Notes: generated by a model from the sequence alone, not told the origin. A stretch of 64,000 nt of DNA from Jiella sonneratiae (GCF_017353515.1 NZ_JAFMPY010000006.1:62001-126000), one strand, 5' to 3'; shown: positions 8,405 to 17,063, counted from the stretch's first letter. Made by a program: numbers and translations.

Positions 8405-9196
8405 TCATGCCCGTGCCTCCTCGCGTCCGTTCGCGGCCGTCACGCCGGTCAGGCGGGTGAAGGCCTCGCCGATCGAGCCCGCCCGCTCGGCCGCGACGAC
8501 GTGCGGGACGAGACCCTCGGCCCGCACCGTGCCCTGATGCAGCACCACGACGCGGTCGCTCTCGTCGATCTCGTCGATGAGATGGGTCGCCCACAGGACG
8601 CTCACCCCCTCTTCGCGCACGAGCCGCCGGACTTCCGCCAGGATGGCGGCGCGCGAGCGGATGTCGAGGCCGACGGTCGGCTCGTCGAGGAGGATCAGAC
8701 GCGGGCGGTGCATGAAGGCGCGGACGATCTCGATGCTGCGAAGCTGGCCGCCGGAAAGGTTCCGGGCCTTGTCGGAGAGCCGCTCGCGCAGTTCCGACGT
8801 CGCGAGGATCTCGCCGATGCGCGCCTTGGCCTTCGCGCCCGACAGCCCGTGGAGGGCGGCGTGATAGACGAGGTTCTGCCGGATCGAGAGGTCGAGGTCG
8901 AGGGTGCGGGCCTGGAAGACGACGCCCAGCCGGCGCAGCGCCTCGCCGGGATCTGCCGTCAGGTCGAAGCCGAGAATGTGGATGCGGCCGTGGCGCACGT
9001 CGAAGAGTCGCGTCACCAGCGAGAACAGCGTCGACTTGCCGGCGCCGTTCGGCCCGAGAAGCGCGGTGAAGGAGCCCTGGGGCACGGTGAAGCTGACCTC
9101 GTCGAGCGCCTTGCGGGCCCCGTAGGAATGGCTGACGCCTTCCACCGAAAGGGCGGGAAGCCTGCCTTCCTCCTGGCTGAGGATGCCGTCCTGCAT
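8405..9196 (-). CDS. ABC transporter ATP-binding protein, PQQ-dehydrogenase-associated
   Basis: A 263-residue ATPase. The Walker A motif is GPNGAGKST, the signature LSGGQ, the Walker B segment RLILLDEPTVGLD, and the switch histidine is in ATHLIDE. It energises the adjacent ABC-2 permease. ATG 9196 is used because the frame's upstream extension to 9343 contains no homologous sequence and runs through a spacer. A hairpin upstream (9377-9407) may separate its transcript from the Asp-rich gene. Confidence 0.88.
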   Translation of the reverse strand: MQDGILSQEEGRLPALSVEGVSHSYGARKALDEVSFTVPQGSFTALLGPNGAGKSTLFSLVTRLFDVRHGRIHILGFDLTADPGEALRRLGVVFQARTLDLDLSIRQNLVYHAALHGLSGAKAKARIGEILATSELRERLSDKARNLSGGQLRSIEIVRAFMHRPRLILLDEPTVGLDIRSRAAILAEVRRLVREEGVSVLWATHLIDEIDESDRVVVLHQGTVRAEGLVPHVVAAERAGSIGEAFTRLTGVTAANGREEARA

Positions 9197-9376
9197 GTCT
9201 ACTCGCCTCTCGCGGGCCCCGCCCGCCCTCCCGGAGCGGGATGGGACGAGCTTCGCTCGCCATCCGCCCCCGTCTTCATGGGCGCACGATCTTTTTCCGA
9301 ATATCGGCTCCCGCTTTTCGAGATCGTGCTCCAGGTCCTTCAAGCCAACCTATCGCGCCGGCCCGAAAATGGCAGA

Positions 9377-9407
9377 CGGCCGCGAAGCCTCCATAGGCTC
9401 GCGGCCG
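9377..9407 (-). terminator. Rho-independent-like terminator after the Asp-rich gene
   Basis: On the minus strand GCGGCCGCGAGCC pairs with GGCTTCGCGGCCG (one bulge) around a 5-6 base loop and is followed by a short ATTTT tract. It lies about 25 bases beyond the stop at 9430. The spacer 9197-9429 contains no other recognisable feature. Confidence 0.55.
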
Positions 9408-9429
9408 CTTCCTTGCCGGCTTCGGGCCG

Positions 9430-10068
9430 TCACTGGACCACGGTGATCGTGCCTTCCATGACGTGGTTCTCGTCGAGACCGCCCACCTCCCAGTGGTAGC
9501 GGCCGGGCCGCACCGTCTGGAACTGCACGGTGATGGTGCCGTGGGAGTCGTATTCGAGCCAGGCCGGGGCGCCGGCCATGTGGACCTCCAGATCGTCGAT
9601 GACGATCTGGTTCATCCAGACATTGCGGAAGAAGTCCGGTGCATTGAACTTGTATTCGATGTCGCCCTCGGACTTGATGTCCCAGCGATAGGGCTGGCCG
9701 GCCCGCAGATAGAAGTCCTTGTGGCTGGTCTTGAAGGCGTCGCCGTCGGCGCCGAGGACGAGCGGCGTGACGATCTGGGTCGTCAGGCTCTTCTTCGGCA
9801 GGCCCAGCATGTCGCCGTTGAGGGCGGCGGCGGGCATCAGTTCCGAACCGGGGGGAATCTTCAGCCCGTCGGCGGCGGGCACCATCTCGGCGCCGTGGCG
9901 CTCGTCGTCGTCGTCGTCATCGTCGTCCGCGGCCTTCGAGGCGGAGGCGGCGGGCTTGGCGTCATCGTCGTCGTCGTCATTGCCCTGGGCGAACGCCGTT
10001 CCGCCCGGCGCGAGCCCGATACCGAGTGCGAAGACGGCAGCCATCAGAGCGAGCCACGGTGATTTCAT
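9430..10068 (-). CDS. Secreted Asp-rich cupredoxin-like protein
   Basis: A 212-residue exported protein. A Sec signal peptide ends near AFA-QGN. It is followed by two poly-aspartate runs (six and eight Asp) separated by an Ala/Ser/Lys linker. The C-terminal 130 residues form a cupredoxin-like beta-sandwich ending VRPGRYHWEVGGLDENHVMEGTITV. The Asp runs are a striking metal-attracting feature; calcium or lanthanide binding is a guess based on the PQQ-associated neighbourhood. ATG 10068 is preceded by GGGAGGACATCG; a longer reading from 10104 adds residues before the signal peptide. It lies 60 bases downstream of the YVTN propeller gene. Confidence 0.7.
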   Translation of the reverse strand: MKSPWLALMAAVFALGIGLAPGGTAFAQGNDDDDDDAKPAASASKAADDDDDDDDERHGAEMVPAADGLKIPPGSELMPAAALNGDMLGLPKKSLTTQIVTPLVLGADGDAFKTSHKDFYLRAGQPYRWDIKSEGDIEYKFNAPDFFRNVWMNQIVIDDLEVHMAGAPAWLEYDSHGTITVQFQTVRPGRYHWEVGGLDENHVMEGTITVVQ

Positions 10069-10127
10069 CGATGTCCTCCCGATCGAAATTGCGAATTCCG
10101 GCACGCGGCTTTCCCGCGGGCCGCCGG

Positions 10128-11102
10128 TCAGTTCGGCGTCACGGCGACGCCCCAGGGCTGCTGGCCGACCTGCACCGTCTTGACCGGCTCGTCGGAAGCG
10201 ACGTCGATGATCGTGACGTCGTTCGACAGGCCGTTGGTGGTGAACAGGTATTTCTCGTCGGGCGAGAAGCCGAGATGCCAGACGCGCTGGCCGACGAGGA
10301 GATAGTCGGTCACCTCGTAGGTCTTGGTGTCGACCACCGCGATGCGGTTGGCCGGGCCGAGCGCCACATAGGCCTTCGAGCCGTCCCTGGTGATGGCGAC
10401 GCCGACCGCCTGGATCGCCTCGGAGCGGATGCCGGGGATCTGGAAGCTGATCTTATGGGTGATTTCTTTGGTCGCCGTGTCGATCACCGACACCGTGCCG
10501 CCGATCTCGGCCGAGACCCAGACCTCCGAGCCGTCGTGCTTCCACTCCGCCCAGCGCGGGCGGGAATCGACGAGGACGTTGGCGACGATCTGCTGGCTCT
10601 CGCGATCGATGAAGTGGGCCATGTTCGTCGTTTCCGACGTGTTGACGATGGTCTTGCCGTCCGGCGACACGCCCATTCCCTCCGGCTCGACGCCGACCGG
10701 GATCTCGGCCAGCCGCTGGCTGGTCTTGGTGTCGATGACGGTGACGAGATTGTCGTCCTCGTTCGCCGCATAGAGCTGGTCGCCGTCCGGCGAGAGCGCG
10801 AGGAGTTCCGGGTCGGGGCCGGAGGGAAGCGTCCCCAGAAAGGCGTGGGTCTTGGAATCGTAGACCTGGATCGTGTCGTCGTCGCTGGTGCAGATGTAGA
10901 GCTTCGCCCCGTCGGGGCTGACGGCGATGCCGCGCGGACGCTGCCCGACCTTGAAGGTGTCGGTCACCGCGAAGTCCTTGTCGGAATCCAGCACCGTGAC
11001 GTCGTTGCCCTTCTCGTTCGACACGAAGACCTTGTAGGCGAAGGCGGGACTTGCCGACATCGCGAGCGCCGCGGCGAGAGCCGCCAGTGACAGTCGTTTC
11101 AA
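10128..11102 (-). CDS. YVTN-type beta-propeller, PQQ-dependent catabolism-associated
   Basis: A 324-residue periplasmic protein: signal peptide to about residue 22 (AFA-YKV), then seven YVTN-like repeats of about 42 residues, each containing a VSPDG or similar strand (GIAVSPDGAKLY, GMGVSPDGKTIV, HLGFSPDEKYLF). The family is encoded beside PQQ dehydrogenases and probably acts as a scaffold or sensor; no catalytic residues are evident. The start codon is TTG at 11102, supported by GGGGAGGAATGGTT. It sits between a small secreted protein gene and the Asp-rich gene in one minus-strand transcript. Confidence 0.85.
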   Translation of the reverse strand: MKRLSLAALAAALAMSASPAFAYKVFVSNEKGNDVTVLDSDKDFAVTDTFKVGQRPRGIAVSPDGAKLYICTSDDDTIQVYDSKTHAFLGTLPSGPDPELLALSPDGDQLYAANEDDNLVTVIDTKTSQRLAEIPVGVEPEGMGVSPDGKTIVNTSETTNMAHFIDRESQQIVANVLVDSRPRWAEWKHDGSEVWVSAEIGGTVSVIDTATKEITHKISFQIPGIRSEAIQAVGVAITRDGSKAYVALGPANRIAVVDTKTYEVTDYLLVGQRVWHLGFSPDEKYLFTTNGLSNDVTIIDVASDEPVKTVQVGQQPWGVAVTPN

Positions 11103-11170
11103 ACCATTCCTCCCCTGAGCCGGACCGGGCCTTCCCCGTTTCGTCCGGCCTCGTCATGCGACATCGAGCG

Positions 11171-11446
11171 TCATTCGTCGATCGACATCACGATGATCTT
11201 GTAGTCGCCGTTCAGCTTGATGTCGTACTGGCCGATCGCGCAGGTGGCGTCGTCGACCTCGAAGAGCCGCTCGCTTTCCTTCTCGACCGCCGGCGCGGTG
11301 CAGCCGATCAGGGCGAGCGTCTCGCCGACCTTCGCCACCTCCTCGGGCGAGGCCATCTGCTCGACCGTCTCGGCCTCCTCGGCGGTCGCGGCGCCCGCGA
11401 AGCAGGTGAGGGCCACAGCACATGAAATTCGCGCGAATGTCGTCAA
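11171..11446 (-). CDS. Small secreted protein, unknown function (PepSY-like hint)
   Basis: A 91-residue protein with a Sec signal peptide cleaved near ATA-EEA. The mature chain has two Cys (IGCTAP, ATCAIG), which could form a disulphide. It ends with YDIKLNGDYKIIVMSID, a strand pattern resembling PepSY proteins, though the match is too short to be sure. The TTG start at 11446 is chosen because GGGAGGCTCGCC precedes it; the frame itself stays open to 11509. It lies between the response regulator and the propeller gene. Confidence 0.55.
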   Translation of the reverse strand: MTTFARISCAVALTCFAGAATAEEAETVEQMASPEEVAKVGETLALIGCTAPAVEKESERLFEVDDATCAIGQYDIKLNGDYKIIVMSIDE

Positions 11447-11595
11447 GGCGAGCCTCCCGTCCCGTCTGGCGGTGCCTGGCACTCCCCGGGACCTGTCCAT
11501 GGGAGACAAGCCCCGAGGAGCGCCGGCTTTCGAATTGGTAGCTTATGAATTCCGCCACCGGCAACGGGACTACTTCCCAACTTGCCGCCCCGGCC

Positions 11596-12231
11596 TCAAT
11601 TGCCGCCGTCGAGCATCCGCCCGCCCTTGGTCTCGAGGGCGAAGCGCACGAGATCCGAGGTCCGCTCGACGCCGAGCTTCTCCTTCATCCGGGTCGAGGT
11701 GTTGGCGACGGTCTTGTAGGCGACGCCGAGCCCCTCGGCGATCTCGGACAGGCTCTTGCCGTCGCCGAGCATGTGCAGGATCTGCAGCTCCCTTCGGGTG
11801 AGGTCGGAGACGCCGGTCTCGCGGCTGGCGTGCTCCTTCATCAGGGAGGAGGTCTCCGAATCGACGTAGGGCTCGCCGCCCAGCGCCTTTTCGAGCGCGA
11901 CGAGGAGTTCGTCGGAGGGGGCGCTCTTCGAGACGTAGCCGAGCGCGCCCTCGCGGCGCGCCGACACCGCGTAGACGACGTCGGAATACATCGAGAAGAC
12001 GACGATCTTCGCCCGGGGATCGTCGGCTCTCAGGCGCCGCAGCACGTCGAGCCCGCTGCCGTTCTTCAGGTTGATGTCGAGGATGGTGACGTCCGGCCGC
12101 AGCCTGCGGAAGGCGGCGAGCGCCTCCGAGGGCGTCTCCGCCTCGCCGATCTCGCTGACGGCCATGTCCTCGACGAGGCGGCGGATGCCGTCCCTGACGA
12201 CCTTGTGGTCGTCGACGATCAGAAGCTTCAT
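11596..12231 (-). CDS. NarL/FixJ-type response regulator
   Basis: A 211-residue regulator. The receiver domain (1-120) has D7/D8, phosphoacceptor D52 in TILDINL and K102 in YVSKSA. The LuxR-type helix-turn-helix (about 143-205) contains LTRRELQILHMLGDG and the recognition helix YKTVANTSTRMKEKL. It overlaps the kinase gene upstream (ATGA), so the two are co-translated. By position it should control the PQQ-associated cluster, comparable to FlhR/ExaE-type regulators of methanol or ethanol oxidation; that role is inferred. Confidence 0.9.
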   Translation of the reverse strand: MKLLIVDDHKVVRDGIRRLVEDMAVSEIGEAETPSEALAAFRRLRPDVTILDINLKNGSGLDVLRRLRADDPRAKIVVFSMYSDVVYAVSARREGALGYVSKSAPSDELLVALEKALGGEPYVDSETSSLMKEHASRETGVSDLTRRELQILHMLGDGKSLSEIAEGLGVAYKTVANTSTRMKEKLGVERTSDLVRFALETKGGRMLDGGN

Positions 12232-13712
12232 CGCTCGTCCTTCATCGATGCCATGGCGGCGAGCGCCGCCTTCTCGTCCAGAACCGCCGGCCCAGCGCCC
12301 GCCGCCGCCGCATGGGGCGGAACCAGGCCGGCCACGGGGATGCGTCCGAAGACCCTGACGCCCTTCGGCGCCGGGGTCTCCTCCACGGCCAGCGTCCCGC
12401 CGGCCGCCTCGATCCGCTCGCGCATCCCGACGAGGCCGAAGCCGCCGTCGCGCTGCGGCCCGGCAAAACCGCCGCCGTCGTCGCTCACCGAAAAGGCGAG
12501 GGCGCCGGCGCGTTCCTCCACCGCGACCGCGATCGCCTCGGGCCGGCCGTGGCGCAGCGCGTTGGTCACCGCTTCGCGCACGGCGCGATAGACCAGCATC
12601 TCGATCGTCGCGCCGAACTCGCCGCCGGGAAGATCGAGACGGAAGGCGACGTCGGAATGGCGCGCGGCGAGGCCGGCGACCATCTCCTCGATCGCGCCCT
12701 TCAGTCCGAGCCCCGAGGTCGCGCCCGGCCGCAGATTGCCGAGGATGCGCTTCAGCTCCCGCCGGGCCTGGTGGGCGGCGGCGACGACGGCGCCGGCGCG
12801 CTCGGCGATCGCCGCCTTGTCCGGGCTCGGCGAGGCCGCGGTGCGCCTGATGCCGGAGGCGTCGACGTCGATGGCGAAGAGCAGCGGGCCGACGTCGTCG
12901 TGGAGGTCGCGGGCGAGGGCGGCGCGTTCCTCGTCCTCGAGATGCAGCAGCCGCTCCGAAAGGCGGCGGTTGCGGCTCGAAATCGCCTCGAGGCGACCGG
13001 TCATGGTGTTGAGGCCGCGGGCGAGTTCCTGGATTTCCGGCGGCCCCCGCGGCGCGACCTTGGCGGAATAGTCGCCGCCGCCGATCCGGGCGAAGGCGTC
13101 GTGGATCGCCGTCAGCGGCCGCAGCGCCCGGTCGGCGACCACCCAGATCGCCCCGAAGGCGATGGCGAGAAACGACACCAGCAGACCGAGGGAGGTGAGG
13201 AGGTCGAGCCAGGCGTCGGCGAGTTCGTTGCGCGGATCGACGATGACCGCCACCGAGGTGAGCGGCTCGGAGACCGCCGCGAGCGGCATGATCGTCGTCG
13301 ATGGTTCGGGGGCGAGGAGCTGCACGAACCACTGCGGCAGCGCCCCGAAGTCGTGCGCCATGATCGACTGGTCGCGGATCACGCCGAGCGAATCGATCAG
13401 CACCACCTTGACGCGCCGGTCGCCGTTGAAGGTGCGCACGAAGCCGGCGAGCTTGCCCCTGACGTCGCGCGAGGCCGGGAGTTCGGCGACGAGTTGCGCG
13501 ACGCGGTTGGTGGCGACGCTGCGCGCCGCGATCAGCTCGGTGTGGATGTTGTCGCGCGCCTGGAAGAAGGTCAGCACCGCGCCGAGGATGACGATGGCGA
13601 AGAAGGCCGTGGCGAGGGTGAGGGCGAGCCGGGCCTTGAGCGACATCGTCGCCGCTCTCTGGCGCCGCCCCGTGGGCGCCGCATCCTCGCTCTGGCCGTC
13701 CGATTGCCTCAT
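12228..13712 (-). CDS. NarL-type sensor histidine kinase
   Basis: A 494-residue inner-membrane kinase. A first membrane segment lies at about 28-50, followed by a periplasmic sensor of about 120 residues (50-170), a second segment at 170-193 and a HAMP domain (194-246). The HisKA_3 dimerisation domain has H271 in ALARDLHDDVGPL, and the HATPase_c domain ends GLVGMRERIEAAGG. The start may instead be ATG 13646, which begins six residues before the first membrane segment; ATG 13712 adds 22 polar residues. It is the cognate kinase of the response regulator directly downstream. Confidence 0.88.
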   Translation of the reverse strand: MRQSDGQSEDAAPTGRRQRAATMSLKARLALTLATAFFAIVILGAVLTFFQARDNIHTELIAARSVATNRVAQLVAELPASRDVRGKLAGFVRTFNGDRRVKVVLIDSLGVIRDQSIMAHDFGALPQWFVQLLAPEPSTTIMPLAAVSEPLTSVAVIVDPRNELADAWLDLLTSLGLLVSFLAIAFGAIWVVADRALRPLTAIHDAFARIGGGDYSAKVAPRGPPEIQELARGLNTMTGRLEAISSRNRRLSERLLHLEDEERAALARDLHDDVGPLLFAIDVDASGIRRTAASPSPDKAAIAERAGAVVAAAHQARRELKRILGNLRPGATSGLGLKGAIEEMVAGLAARHSDVAFRLDLPGGEFGATIEMLVYRAVREAVTNALRHGRPEAIAVAVEERAGALAFSVSDDGGGFAGPQRDGGFGLVGMRERIEAAGGTLAVEETPAPKGVRVFGRIPVAGLVPPHAAAAGAGPAVLDEKAALAAMASMKDER

Positions 13713-14016
13713 CAATGCCTGCTCACACCGTCCGCGACCCTGCCGTTCAGAGGTCGCGATGCTGCCGTTCCGGCGGTTTCGACCCGGCCGGTCCCGCCTG
13801 CCTGGGGCGGGCGGCCTCGGGATCTCGCCGTGGCGGAAGCCGGCCCACCCGGGCTGCGCACCCGCTTTGCAGCAGGCGTGTCGCGGCGCGGGAGGCGGCC
13901 TCTGCGGGTAGCATCTTTCCACCGGCCTGTCAGCGATCCGGCGGCCCCCGCCTGCCGGCCGGATCGGGTCGGCGGGCGTCATGCCGGTCATCACCGCCGG
14001 GCGGCCGGCCGGCCGC
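13713..14016. other. Spacer between binding-protein gene and kinase gene, with hairpins
   Basis: No gene is supported here. Positions 13935-13965 form a stem (GATCCGGCGG with CCGGCCGGATC, one bulge), and 14001-14016 is a perfect 16-base palindrome (GCGGCCGGCCGGCCGC) touching the stop codon of the binding-protein gene. Either may end or weaken that transcript before the kinase gene. The kinase promoter must lie in the remaining 200 bases, but no clear -35/-10 pair was found. Confidence 0.4.
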
Positions 14017-15300
14017 TCAGTCGGCGAACTTGCAGGTGGTCTCGGGCCGGTCGGTGCCGAGCGTGTCGAGCTCCGAGACCTGATGCAGGAAGCCATCCTG
14101 CGGCGAGGCGGTGACCACCGAGTTCTCCGTCGCCAGGAGCACCGGCTGGCGCAGCTGCCAGTCCCAGTCGCGGAAGGTCAGGCGCTGTCCCTTGAAGGCG
14201 GCGACGGTGAAATCCTTCGAGCGGATGAAGGCGTCGATCTTCTTCGGATCGGCGGACTGGGTGCGCGATGCCGCCTCGCCGATGACGCGGACCGCCGTCC
14301 AGGCCTGCATGTCCTTCGCCTGCATGCGCCGGCCGGAGGCATCGACGAAGCGGTTCTGGATCTGCGCGCCGCCCCACTGTTCGCTCGCCGGGTGCCACGA
14401 GCCGGGAACCAGGCCGGCGGTGCCGGCAACGGGCCGCGGGATCCAGGTCCGCCACGGGATGTAGGTGCCGAACACCTCGCTCTCGTCGGCGACCAGCAGG
14501 ACGTCGTGCTCCGGCAGGTCCTGCAGGAACACCGGGATCTGCCGCTGCACCTCGGCCTGGCCGGAATCCGTCGCCCGGGCGCCGCCGCGATCGGGGAACA
14601 CCTTCTCGCCGACGATGTTGCCGCCGAACTTCTCGGCCGACCGTTTCAGCGCGTCGGCAAAGAGCTGGTCGTTCGGGTGTTCGCCCTCGACCAGCGCCCA
14701 GTTCCGCCACTGCTTCCACATCAGGTACTGCGCCAGCCCGTCGGTCAGCATCGAGCGCGACGGCGCGATGTGGAACATGTTGTTGCGGCAATCGTCGTTG
14801 CGCAGCCGGTCGGCCTCGGACCCCGCATTGAGGATGATCGCGCCGGACGTCTTGGCGATGTCGGCGGCCTTCAGCGTGTCTTCCGCCGACAGGTCGGTGA
14901 CGATATAGTGGTCGCCGTCGGCGATGAGCTTCTGGAGCGACGCGTCGATGCTCTCGCCGGGCTTCAGCGTCACCTCGTCGAGGACGAACTTCTGGCCCAT
15001 GAAGGAGCCGGTCGTATCGTTATCCTTGATCGCGACGCGGGCGCCTGCGAGCCCGATGTCCTCCGGCGGGATGTCGAGGACGGAAAGCGCCAGCGTGCGT
15101 TCGTAGGTCCGCAGATAGCCGATGCGGATCGTCTCCAATTGCTTCTTGCCGGGGCTCGCCGCCGCCGGAGCGGCCGGCTTCGGCGCGGTGCCCTGGCCGG
15201 AGGTCTCCTGGGCCGGCGCGGCGACGCTCATCGCCGCGACCAGCGCCGGGGCGAGGACGAGCGACGACAGCCTGTTTCGCAGGCGATCCGGATCGAACAT
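14017..15300 (-). CDS. ABC transporter substrate-binding protein, PQQ alcohol dehydrogenase system
   Basis: A 427-residue periplasmic protein. A signal peptide (to about residue 31, APA-QET) is followed by a Pro/Ala linker and a Leu/Ile/Val-binding-type two-lobed fold (IRIGYLRTYERTLALSVLDIPPEDIGLAGA). It matches the subfamily found beside PQQ-dependent alcohol dehydrogenases with the YVTN propeller and ABC-2 pair. Late in the chain the PETTCKFAD tail contains the second of two conserved Cys (first near DDCRNN). The start at 15300 follows GGGAGGAAATCGTC; an ATG at 15318 would include that site. Divergent from the DUF3280 gene with a 129-base shared promoter. Confidence 0.85.
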   Translation of the reverse strand: MFDPDRLRNRLSSLVLAPALVAAMSVAAPAQETSGQGTAPKPAAPAAASPGKKQLETIRIGYLRTYERTLALSVLDIPPEDIGLAGARVAIKDNDTTGSFMGQKFVLDEVTLKPGESIDASLQKLIADGDHYIVTDLSAEDTLKAADIAKTSGAIILNAGSEADRLRNDDCRNNMFHIAPSRSMLTDGLAQYLMWKQWRNWALVEGEHPNDQLFADALKRSAEKFGGNIVGEKVFPDRGGARATDSGQAEVQRQIPVFLQDLPEHDVLLVADESEVFGTYIPWRTWIPRPVAGTAGLVPGSWHPASEQWGGAQIQNRFVDASGRRMQAKDMQAWTAVRVIGEAASRTQSADPKKIDAFIRSKDFTVAAFKGQRLTFRDWDWQLRQPVLLATENSVVTASPQDGFLHQVSELDTLGTDRPETTCKFAD

Positions 15301-15429
15301 GACGATTTCCTCCCGCATTTCACGCGGACGCGGCGCCCCGCCGCCGCCGTGCCGCGTCCATTGTTCCTCCCCGTGGCCGCCCTATCACCCGGTGTCGGGC
15401 ACCATTCCACAGTCCAGGGGAGAAGCCTC

Positions 15430-15978
15430 ATGCCTGTACCGCCCATCTGTCACGGAGCCGAACTGATCAGGCAAGCAAGATTTTTTCCCGTTATGCTCCT
15501 GGCGCTGACGGTCGCCGCTCCGGCCGTCGCGGCCGAACGCGGCGTCGCGGTCTTCAAATTCCAGCTGATCGATTCGAGCCTCGAAGGGGCAATGACCGGC
15601 CGCGACGAGGCGCAGCAGGCCCGCCTCAGGCGCATGGCACCGGAGCTGCGCAGGGACATCGCCGGGCTGAACGGCTACGACGTCGTCGACGTCGCGCCGG
15701 TCGCCCCGAAGGCCGAGGCCGCCAATCTTCAGAGCTGCGGCAACTGCGCGATCGGCTTCGCCCGCACGGTCGGGGCGGACGTCGCAGTCGTCGGCACCGT
15801 GCAGAAGGTTTCCAACCTGATCCTCAACATCAACGCCTATGCCTTCGACGTCGGAACCGGTAAGGAGATCGCCCGCGGCAGCGCCGACATCCGCTCCAAC
15901 ACCGACGAGAGCTGGGACCGTGGCCTCGCTTATCTGTTCGAGAATTTTCTGAAGAAGCAGCTGGAGGCTGCGCGTTGA
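15430..15978 (+). CDS. DUF3280 (DUF2380-like) exported protein
   Basis: A 182-residue protein with a hydrophobic signal segment (residues about 17-36) ending near VAA-ERG. The mature part fits the DUF3280 family: VAVFKFQLIDSSLEG at the start, an SCGNCAIGFARTVGADVAVVG core and a FENFLKKQLEAAR tail. The family's function is unknown. ATG 15430 follows GGGGAGAAGCCTC. Its stop overlaps the TTG start of the MfnB-FolB gene (TTGA), so it is physically coupled to C1-cofactor synthesis. Confidence 0.75.
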   Translation: MPVPPICHGAELIRQARFFPVMLLALTVAAPAVAAERGVAVFKFQLIDSSLEGAMTGRDEAQQARLRRMAPELRRDIAGLNGYDVVDVAPVAPKAEAANLQSCGNCAIGFARTVGADVAVVGTVQKVSNLILNINAYAFDVGTGKEIARGSADIRSNTDESWDRGLAYLFENFLKKQLEAAR

Positions 15979-17063
15979 CGAAACTCCTGGCGAGCGTCAC
16001 CGGCCCCGAAGAGGCCGAGCTCGCGATCTCCGGCGGCGCCGACATCATCGATCTGAAGGATCCCGCCGCGGGCGCCCTTGGCGCGGTTCCGCCGGCCGTC
16101 CTCGCTGCGACCATCGCGGCGGTGGCCGGCCGGCGCCCGGTTTCGGCGGTGGCGGGCGACCTGCCGATGCAGCCGGACCTTGTGATGCGGGCGGTTCGCG
16201 AGCGGCGCGCCGCCGACTTCGTCAAGATCGGCCTGTTCCCGGCGTCCCGCGAGGAGCGCCTCGCGGTGATCGGAGCGCTCGCGGTGCTTTCCCGCGAGAT
16301 CCGGCTGGTCGCGGTGTTCTTCGCGGACGGCGATCCGGACTTCGACCTTCTCGCTCCGCTCGCCGAGGCGGGATTTCACGGCGCGATGATCGACACGATG
16401 GGGAAGGCGGGCGGCGGGCTGTTGTCGAAGCTCGCCTTTCCGGCGCTGTCGCGCTTCGTCGACGCGGCGAGGGCAAACGGCCTCGTCACAGGCCTCGCCG
16501 GCTCGCTCGAAGCGCCGGACGTGCCGCGTCTTCTCGTCCTTTCGCCGGACTATCTCGGATTTCGCGGCGCGCTGACGAACGGGGCGCGCGGCGACGCGCT
16601 CGACGCCGACAAGGTCCGCCGCATCGCCGCGCTCGTCGCCGGCTCCGGGCGGCCGGTCGAGGGGGCCGGTCCGGACGGCGCAGCCGCCCCCGCCGGGCAG
16701 CCCGTCCACGACAGGATCTTCGTGCGCGACTTCGTCCTCGACATCGAGATCGGCGCCTACGGGCACGAGCGCGGACGGCGCCAGAAGGTGCGGTTTTCAG
16801 TCGACGCCCTGATCGACAGGATCGATCCGCGGAACGACGACATCGCCGCGGTCTATTCCTACGACCTCGTCATCGACGCGATCCGGCACCTCGCCGAACG
16901 GGGCCACACCGATCTCGTCGAGACGCTGGCGGTCGATCTCGCGGCGACCGTCCTCTCCGACCAGAGGGTCTTCGAGGTCGGCGTCAGGGTGGAGAAGCTC
17001 GAACTCGGCCCCGGCTCCGTCGGCATCGAGATCATCCGCCGGCGGCAGGCGGCGGGCGGCTGA
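15975..17063 (+). CDS. mfnB: MfnB-FolB fusion: (5-formylfuran-3-yl)methyl phosphate synthase + dihydroneopterin aldolase-like domain
   Basis: A 362-residue fusion. Residues 1-235 are MfnB (DUF556), which builds the furan ring of methanofuran from glyceraldehyde 3-phosphate. The expected Schiff-base and active-site lysines are visible in DLKDPAAGALG (K28) and DFVKIGLF (K85). Residues about 246-362 are a FolB/dihydroneopterin aldolase-type domain (FVLDIEIGAYGHERGRRQKV), for the pterin branch. The two activities belong to different cofactors used together in H4MPT-linked formaldehyde oxidation. The TTG start is supported by GGAGGCTGCGCG and overlaps the upstream stop. It opens a plus-strand run of C1-cofactor genes. 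Confidence 0.88.
   Translation: MTKLLASVTGPEEAELAISGGADIIDLKDPAAGALGAVPPAVLAATIAAVAGRRPVSAVAGDLPMQPDLVMRAVRERRAADFVKIGLFPASREERLAVIGALAVLSREIRLVAVFFADGDPDFDLLAPLAEAGFHGAMIDTMGKAGGGLLSKLAFPALSRFVDAARANGLVTGLAGSLEAPDVPRLLVLSPDYLGFRGALTNGARGDALDADKVRRIAALVAGSGRPVEGAGPDGAAAPAGQPVHDRIFVRDFVLDIEIGAYGHERGRRQKVRFSVDALIDRIDPRNDDIAAVYSYDLVIDAIRHLAERGHTDLVETLAVDLAATVLSDQRVFEVGVRVEKLELGPGSVGIEIIRRRQAAGG

Noticed and set aside
11596-13332. Minus-strand open frame of 578 codons containing the response regulator
   Set aside because: The part upstream of ATG 12231 is an out-of-frame reading of the histidine kinase, rich in Arg and without any fold. The regulator begins at its own ATG.
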